Source: Blastopirellula retiformator
Lineage (GTDB): Bacteria; Planctomycetota; Planctomycetia; Pirellulales; Pirellulaceae
Direction of reading: 5' to 3'
NCBI RefSeq assembly: GCF_007859755.1
Contig: NZ_SJPF01000001.1
Coordinates: 1,042,082 to 1,106,081, forward strand
Length of the DNA stretch: 64,000 nt
A model generated the notes under the pieces. That model ran no database searches and had not been told where the DNA came from. It worked only from the letters and a program-made list of their open reading frames with translations. Each line of letters begins with the position of its first letter. Within the stretch, counting starts at the first letter, position 1. Below are positions 59,547 to 64,000 of this stretch, in pieces. Made by a program: the position numbers and the translations under genes.

Positions 59547-60008
59547 TTAATCGGCAGATGGCTCTTTGGGGATTGGAGATTTGCCCGGAAATTCACATAA
59601 GGGGACGCTTTCGCTTGGTTCCGCGATCACTTCGGCGAGTGTCGTGCCGCCAAACGCCTCTTCGACCCCTTTCATCGCGTTGTCCAATCGGCGGTGGAGT
59701 GGGCAGAGCCGAACCCCGTGAGTCGAAATTCCCAGCGGACAGGTGTGAATCCTCTGGATCGGATCGACCGCATTGACCACCTCCAGGATCGTAAGTTGGT
59801 CGGGCGTCTTGACCAACGACATCCCGCCGCCAATGCCCCGTTGTGACCGGACAATTCCGCCGCGAGCCAGCCCTTGCAGCACCTTCGAGAGATAGGCCAG
59901 CGGAACCTTGGTGCTGGTGGCGATCTCCTCGGTGGTGCACGAGTTAGGAGCCATGATCGCCAGGTGACAGACGGCTCGTAGGGCGTATTCAACGGTTTGC
60001 GAAAACAT
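59547..60008 (-). CDS. Rrf2-family transcriptional regulator
   Basis: A 153-residue Rrf2-type regulator. The winged-helix domain reads MFSQTVEYALRAVCHLAIMA and VPLAYLSKVLQGLARGGIVRSQRGIGGG. The Cys region has TCPLGISTHGVRLCPLHRRL (two Cys 12 residues apart, plus His) and a later Cys (PLCEF), a possible [2Fe-2S] or [4Fe-4S] site as in NsrR/IscR, though spacing differs from NsrR. It is divergent from a protoglobin gene; the shared 149-bp region has a palindrome over the protoglobin -35 box. It likely represses that gene and senses NO or redox state; the signal is inference. Confidence 0.88.
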   Translation of the reverse strand: MFSQTVEYALRAVCHLAIMAPNSCTTEEIATSTKVPLAYLSKVLQGLARGGIVRSQRGIGGGMSLVKTPDQLTILEVVNAVDPIQRIHTCPLGISTHGVRLCPLHRRLDNAMKGVEEAFGGTTLAEVIAEPSESVPLCEFPGKSPIPKEPSAD

Positions 60009-60030
60009 GCAGACGAAATCCCATTGGGGT

Positions 60031-60054
60031 TAATTGGATATTGACGTCCAATTA
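60031..60054. promoter_or_regulatory. Candidate Rrf2 operator
   Basis: TAATTGGA and TCCAATTA form perfect 8-bp arms around an 8-base spacer (TATTGACG). The dyad contains the -35 box of the protoglobin promoter, so bound regulator would block polymerase. It lies 22 bp upstream of the Rrf2 start, so it may also mediate autoregulation. Confidence 0.68.
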
Positions 60055-60069
60055 TTAGTGGCTTATACT
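60041..60069 (+). promoter_or_regulatory. Sigma-70 promoter for the protoglobin gene
   Basis: TTGACG (60041-60046) and TATACT (60064-60069) are separated by 17 bases, each matching five of six consensus positions. Transcription would start near 60076, leaving a leader of about 80 bases. The -35 box lies inside the palindrome at 60031-60054. Confidence 0.75.
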
Positions 60070-60157
60070 TCAGGAAATCGGACACAATCGTCCAGGTAGT
60101 CGATTGATTCCAATTCTAGCCAAAACTACCTATCCGGACAGATCGAAGGTGATCGCC

Positions 60158-60733
60158 ATGAAGAACATTGACGAACCGCGTCTTGAGGAAGATGTCGCTT
60201 ATCGCTTTGAGTACTTGATGGAGTTCACCGGTTTTGGCGCCGATGACATCGCAGCGATCCATGGCGCGGCGCCTGTGCTGGCACCGGTCGTGCCGGCGCT
60301 GGTTGACGCCGTCTACGACAAATTGCATCAATACGACGCCACCTGGCGGCATTTCATGCCGCGTCAGCATGGCTATGACGGGCCCATGCCCGACAAGATG
60401 GAAGATCTGGGGATGGATCACGACCAGATCAAGTTCCGCAAGCTGCACCTATCGCGTTATCTCGAGTCGCTCGTGACCCGGCCCTACGACGGCAAAATGC
60501 TCAGCTATCTGGATATGGTGGGCAAGATCCATACTCCGGACGCGGGCAACAAAGAGATTGTTGTGCCGCTGGTCCAGATGAACGCCCTGATGACGTTTGT
60601 CGCCGACGCGATCATCGTCACGATCTGCGGCCTCAATCTGCCCCGCGAGACCGAAGTGGCGACGCTACGGGCCTTCAACAAGCTGTTGTGGATTCAGATG
60701 GATCTGATCTCCCGCCACTACGTTCCTTCGTAG
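60158..60733 (+). CDS. Protoglobin-family heme protein
   Basis: A 191-residue single-domain globin of the protoglobin / globin-coupled-sensor type, all helical. Seen: LEEDVAYRFEYLMEFTGFGADD, the N-terminal Z-helix region, and RKLHLSRYLESLVTRPYDGK, where the His is placed as the likely proximal heme ligand; then YLDMVGKIHTPDAG. There is no fused output domain. It probably binds O2, NO or CO in the cytoplasm. AAGGTG lies upstream of the ATG at 60158; an in-frame ATG at 60104 is less likely. The divergent Rrf2 regulator suggests a role in NO or redox response. A terminator follows. Confidence 0.87.
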   Translation: MKNIDEPRLEEDVAYRFEYLMEFTGFGADDIAAIHGAAPVLAPVVPALVDAVYDKLHQYDATWRHFMPRQHGYDGPMPDKMEDLGMDHDQIKFRKLHLSRYLESLVTRPYDGKMLSYLDMVGKIHTPDAGNKEIVVPLVQMNALMTFVADAIIVTICGLNLPRETEVATLRAFNKLLWIQMDLISRHYVPS

Positions 60734-60753
60734 TTCCAAATTTGCTCGGATGC

Positions 60754-60791
60754 AAAGGGGCCGGCGACGTCTGTCGTCGGTCCCTTTTTTT
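60754..60791 (+). terminator. Rho-independent terminator after protoglobin
   Basis: AAAGGGGCCGGCGACG pairs with CGTCGG-TCCCTTT (one bulge) around a short TCTGT loop, followed by a T run (60784-60791). It lies about 20 bp after the stop codon. Confidence 0.88.
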
Positions 60792-60815
60792 CTGTCGTCG
60801 CCCAGCCGGGGCGGT

Positions 60816-60844
60816 TTGCCGAGCAGGGAAAATCGGACTATTCT
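60816..60844 (+). promoter_or_regulatory. Possible promoter of the PVC-type dehydrogenase gene
   Basis: TTGCCG (60816-60821) and TATTCT (60839-60844), spaced 17 bases, each match four of six consensus positions. Position between the protoglobin terminator and the next start is appropriate, but the match is modest. Confidence 0.35.
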
Positions 60845-60918
60845 GAACATAATCCTCCGCGTCGCTGAGCCTGGTTTCGCTAGTGGCGTTTTCCCTTCCG
60901 CTAACCGCCCACCACCAC

Positions 60919-63900
60919 ATGTATCGAAGCATCTTTCTCGCCCTGTTTTGTCTTCTTGGCTCGACTCCGCTATTGGTAGCCGAGCAGCCTTCTGACTTGC
61001 CCTTGGTTGTCTCTGACGGGTTTGAGCAAGGCGCTGGCGCCTGGAGTCCAACCGATCCAGCGACCTGGTCGGTGGTCGAGTTGGAGGATGGCGGCCACGC
61101 CTACAAGCTGAGCGGCGTCGGCAAGTACAAGCCGCCGTTTCGCAGTCCCTTCTCCCTCTCGATTCTCAAGGGAAAGCTGTTTGGCGACTTTGTCCTGACC
61201 GCCAAGGCGAAAACCTTGCAAACCTCGCGCGGTCATCGCGACATGGTGGTTGCCTGGGGAATGCAGGATCCGGCCAACTACTACTATGTGCATCTGGGCG
61301 AAAAGACCGACGACCACTCAAATCAGATCTTCGTGGTCGATGACGCACCGCGGATCAAGATCAGCGAAAAGACGAGCGGCGGTACGTCCTGGAAGGACGA
61401 CACCTGGCACGAGATCAAGGTCGTCCGCAAGGTCGACAGCGGTTTGATCGAAGTTTACTTCGACGATATGGAAACGCCGCAGATCGTCGCCCATGACAAA
61501 CGATTCGCCTGGGGCGAGGTTGCGATCGGATCGTTTGATGATCTCGGTTTGTGGGACGACATCAAGATCAACGGCAAACTAGTTGCCCGCGCCGACGCAA
61601 CTCCACAGCCGAAAGAGGAAACGCCAGAGGAGCAGAAGAAGGCCAAGCCGCCAGCCAAAGCGAAGGGGGCGGACGCCAAGATGATGTCGAAGGCGGATCC
61701 CTCGACGCTGGAGTTCATCCGCTGGAGCGGCGACGTCAATGTGCCCGATCCGGTCGCGATCAGTTTAGATAATCAAGGTCGGGCCTACGTCACGCAGACG
61801 ATGCGGCGAAAGTCGCAAGACTTGGACATCCGGGCCAACACCGACTGGATACCCGATGACGTCGCGTTCGAGTGGCCTGCCGACAAGCAGGCCTTTTTTC
61901 ATGCGCAAATGCCCGTCAGCGGTCCCGAACCGAAAAAGAAGCGAGTCGACGACATGAACGTGGATGGCGTCAAAGATTGGCGCGATCTGATGGTCCTGTC
62001 GGAACAGATTCATCGCCTGGAAGATATGGATGGCGACGGAACCGCCGACAAGATCGAGACCTACGCCGACGACTTTCGGACCGAAATTACCGGAATCGCC
62101 GCAGGCGTGTTGTGGCACGATGGCGACGTCTACGCGACGATCGCACCCGATGTCTGGCGAATGCGCGATACCAACGGCGACGGGAAAGCGGATCAGCGCG
62201 AGATCATGGCGACCGGCTTCGGCTTTCACATCGCCTATGCCGGCCATGACATGCATGGTTTGACGGTCGGTCCCGACGGCAAGATCTATTGGTCAGTCGG
62301 CGATAAGGGGATTCACGTCGTCTCCAAGGAAGGGCGGGAGTACCGCTTTCCAAACCAGGGAGGCGTGATGCGCTGTAATCCTGACGGAACCGACTTCGAA
62401 GTCTTCGCCCACGGCTTGCGGAACGTGCAGGAGATCGCGTTTGACGCGTATGGCAACCTATTTGGCGTCGACAACGACTCGGACCAAAAGGGAGAGAAGG
62501 AACGGGTCGTCTACATCGTGAAGGGAATCGACGCCGGCTGGCGCTGCAACTATCAGTACCGGGGCGATCGCTACAACCCCTGGATGAAAGAGAAGCTGTG
62601 GGAAACGCGGCAAAATTCGCAGCCCGCCTACGTGACGCCGCCGCTCGCCTACTCGCTCGATGGACCAGCCGGATTCACCTTTAACCCTGGTACCGCCCTC
62701 AGTCCCCAGTACAAAGATTACTTCTTTCTGACCGGGGCGCCGGGCGGGATTCAGGCTGCGTTTCAAGCCGAGCCAGCTGGAGCGTCATTTAAGGTGATGA
62801 ACGAACATCGCATTGGCAAAGGGGTGCCGCTAGTCGGCATTAACTTTGGTCCCGACGGCGGACTTTACGGCGTCGACTGGGGCGGCGGATATCCGCTGAA
62901 CCAAAAGGGCGCCGTCTGGAAAATTGACGTGCCGGGGGAAGCCTCTTCGCCGGCTCGCCAAGAGGTGCGCCAGTTGTTGGCGGCTGGTTTTGTAATACGC
63001 CCTAGCCCCGAGCTGATTACCTTGCTGGGGCACGCGGATCAACGGATTCGCCTGCAGTCACAGTTCCAACTGGTCAAACGGAACGATCTGGCCTCGTTAA
63101 AGTTGGTTTTGCATTCCCCGACAGATCAGCTTGCCAAGATTCACGCCATCTGGGGACTCGGGCAATTGGCTTGTCAGGGGAACGTCGCGGCTATCGAGCA
63201 ACTCGGTAAATTGACCAGCGCTGGCGACGCCGAACTTCGCGCCCAGGCGTTGCGGATGATCTCGGATTCGCCCAGCTACCAAGGTCTGAAATTGGCGCCT
63301 CTGCTGAAGGACGAAAGCCCCCGCGTTCGCTTCTTCGCCGCCCAGGCTTTGGCCGCTCATCCCGAAGCGGACGCATTGCCGGCGATTGCCGCAATGTTGG
63401 CGAATAATAACGGCGACGATCTCTATCTGCGGCATGTCGGCGCCTTGGCGCTTGCGGCGTGCGATAACGTCTCTACTTTGGCTGAACATCCGTCGGCCGA
63501 GGTTCGCCTGGCGGCGGTCGTCGCGCTGCGTCAACAAGCCGATCCCGCCGTGACCAACTTCCTGGAGGATGCCGATTCCCGGGTTGTCCGCGAAGCGATC
63601 CTGGCGATCCACGACGACTATTCGATTACGGCTGCGATGCCGGCGGTGGCTGCGCTGTTGACGGACACGCAGATTGAAAACGAAGGGGCGCTGCTCCGGA
63701 TGATCAACGCTAATTATCGGCTGGGTGATGCGGCCAGCGCACAGCGCGTTATCGCTTTCGCCAAAGAGACGCAGCGGCCGCTTGCGATGCGTTTGGAGGC
63801 GATCGACGCTCTTGCCAATTGGCCCCAGGAGCCGCGTTTGGATCGCGTTGATGGTCGTAACCGAGAGAAATACCGCATTGCGACCGAACGGATGTTGCCG

Positions 63901-64000
63901 CCGGAAGGCGTGACCTCGCTGATCGTCACGTTGATGGAAGATCCTAGCCAAAAACTTCGTGCCGCGGCGATCGCGATGGCCGACAAATTGAAGATGACGA
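60919..64000 (+). CDS. PVC-type heme-binding dehydrogenase, 3' end beyond window
   Basis: An open frame of at least 1027 codons with no stop before the window edge. It starts MYRSIFLALFCLLGSTPLLV, a signal peptide. Residues about 30-225 form a concanavalin/LamG-like domain (VVSDGFEQGAGAWSP, VEVYFDDME-like strands and VAIGSFDDLGLWDDIKING). After a Lys/Pro-rich linker, residues about 270-690 form a beta-propeller of the PVC-type membrane-bound dehydrogenase (GLTVGPDGKIYWSVGDKG, HGLRNVQEIAFDAYGNLFGVDNDSD, GINFGPDGGLYGVDWGGGYP). HEAT-type repeats follow from about 690. The C-terminal cytochrome domain expected for the family would lie beyond the edge. Substrate unknown, often a sugar derivative. 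Confidence 0.88.
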   Translation, partial: MYRSIFLALFCLLGSTPLLVAEQPSDLPLVVSDGFEQGAGAWSPTDPATWSVVELEDGGHAYKLSGVGKYKPPFRSPFSLSILKGKLFGDFVLTAKAKTLQTSRGHRDMVVAWGMQDPANYYYVHLGEKTDDHSNQIFVVDDAPRIKISEKTSGGTSWKDDTWHEIKVVRKVDSGLIEVYFDDMETPQIVAHDKRFAWGEVAIGSFDDLGLWDDIKINGKLVARADATPQPKEETPEEQKKAKPPAKAKGADAKMMSKADPSTLEFIRWSGDVNVPDPVAISLDNQGRAYVTQTMRRKSQDLDIRANTDWIPDDVAFEWPADKQAFFHAQMPVSGPEPKKKRVDDMNVDGVKDWRDLMVLSEQIHRLEDMDGDGTADKIETYADDFRTEITGIAAGVLWHDGDVYATIAPDVWRMRDTNGDGKADQREIMATGFGFHIAYAGHDMHGLTVGPDGKIYWSVGDKGIHVVSKEGREYRFPNQGGVMRCNPDGTDFEVFAHGLRNVQEIAFDAYGNLFGVDNDSDQKGEKERVVYIVKGIDAGWRCNYQYRGDRYNPWMKEKLWETRQNSQPAYVTPPLAYSLDGPAGFTFNPGTALSPQYKDYFFLTGAPGGIQAAFQAEPAGASFKVMNEHRIGKGVPLVGINFGPDGGLYGVDWGGGYPLNQKGAVWKIDVPGEASSPARQEVRQLLAAGFVIRPSPELITLLGHADQRIRLQSQFQLVKRNDLASLKLVLHSPTDQLAKIHAIWGLGQLACQGNVAAIEQLGKLTSAGDAELRAQALRMISDSPSYQGLKLAPLLKDESPRVRFFAAQALAAHPEADALPAIAAMLANNNGDDLYLRHVGALALAACDNVSTLAEHPSAEVRLAAVVALRQQADPAVTNFLEDADSRVVREAILAIHDDYSITAAMPAVAALLTDTQIENEGALLRMINANYRLGDAASAQRVIAFAKETQRPLAMRLEAIDALANWPQEPRLDRVDGRNREKYRIATERMLPPEGVTSLIVTLMEDPSQKLRAAAIAMADKLKMT

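Noticed and set aside
1-64000. CRISPR array, rRNA or tRNA genes
   Set aside because: No regularly spaced direct repeats and no cloverleaf- or rRNA-like segment were recognised in the gaps; a covariance-model scan was not possible.

Overview
The window is chromosomal DNA from a planctomycete, most likely of the Pirellulaceae (Blastopirellula/Bremerella/Rhodopirellula type). The basis is gene content: two DUF1559 prepilin-like proteins, a DUF1549/DUF1553 plus DUF1501 pair, a PVC-type heme-binding dehydrogenase, a sulfatase, a DUF1080 protein, three ECF sigma factors (one beside a Ser/Thr kinase, two beside anti-sigma-like membrane proteins), and many short planctomycete-type hypotheticals. The genus is inference; no rRNA, tRNA or CRISPR array was recognised.

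Layout. 1-11 kb: S9 peptidase lipoprotein, aldo/keto reductase, a ParD-like antitoxin with a ParE-like toxin broken by an in-frame TGA, a zinc-ribbon protein, trmB, a FabZ-like dehydratase, a 32-residue basic protein, an MMPL/RND exporter, a STAS protein, a decayed nrfHA (ammonifying nitrite reductase) locus and a PAS-PAS protein. 11-15.5 kb: a three-gene minus-strand cassette (adenylate-forming ligase, aldehyde dehydrogenase, iron alcohol dehydrogenase) that reads as acid activation, reduction to aldehyde and interconversion with alcohol. 15.7-23.7 kb: membrane and zinc-ribbon hypotheticals, a DUF1559/lipoprotein pair, an alpha/beta hydrolase and an SNF2 helicase with an unknown partner gene. 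23.7-24.7 kb: two paralogous small proteins with identical cysteine spacing, separated by a 150-bp multi-hairpin repeat whose right half also forms the first 64 bases of the window.

25-41.9 kb: ECF sigma plus Ser/Thr kinase, sulfatase, TPR lipoprotein, two DUF21/CBS proteins with an ABC-2 permease, then a five- or six-gene operon running from ECF sigma through a membrane regulator and a coiled-coil protein to DUF1549/DUF1553 and DUF1501. 42-51 kb: DUF1080 protein, a second ECF/anti-sigma pair, a second DUF1559/lipoprotein pair, an EEP-family hydrolase, a TPR membrane protein and a UxaA-family dehydratase. 51-54.8 kb: the fatty-acid core cluster rpmF-fabD-fabG-acpP-fabF behind a near-consensus promoter. 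54.9-59.5 kb: an IS256-family element that cut the 3' end of a beta-propeller gene, then an MscS fragment and an IS3-family remnant. 59.5-60.8 kb: a divergent Rrf2 regulator/protoglobin pair with a palindrome overlapping the protoglobin -35 box. 60.9 kb to the end: a partial PVC-type dehydrogenase running off the window.

The most distinctive observations are the multi-hairpin repeat starting at stop codons in both copies, the twin cysteine-motif proteins, the relic nrfHA locus, the nonsense-interrupted ParE toxin, the ligase/ALDH/ADH cassette and the Rrf2/protoglobin regulatory layout. Family assignments are from motif recognition by eye; no database search was run.
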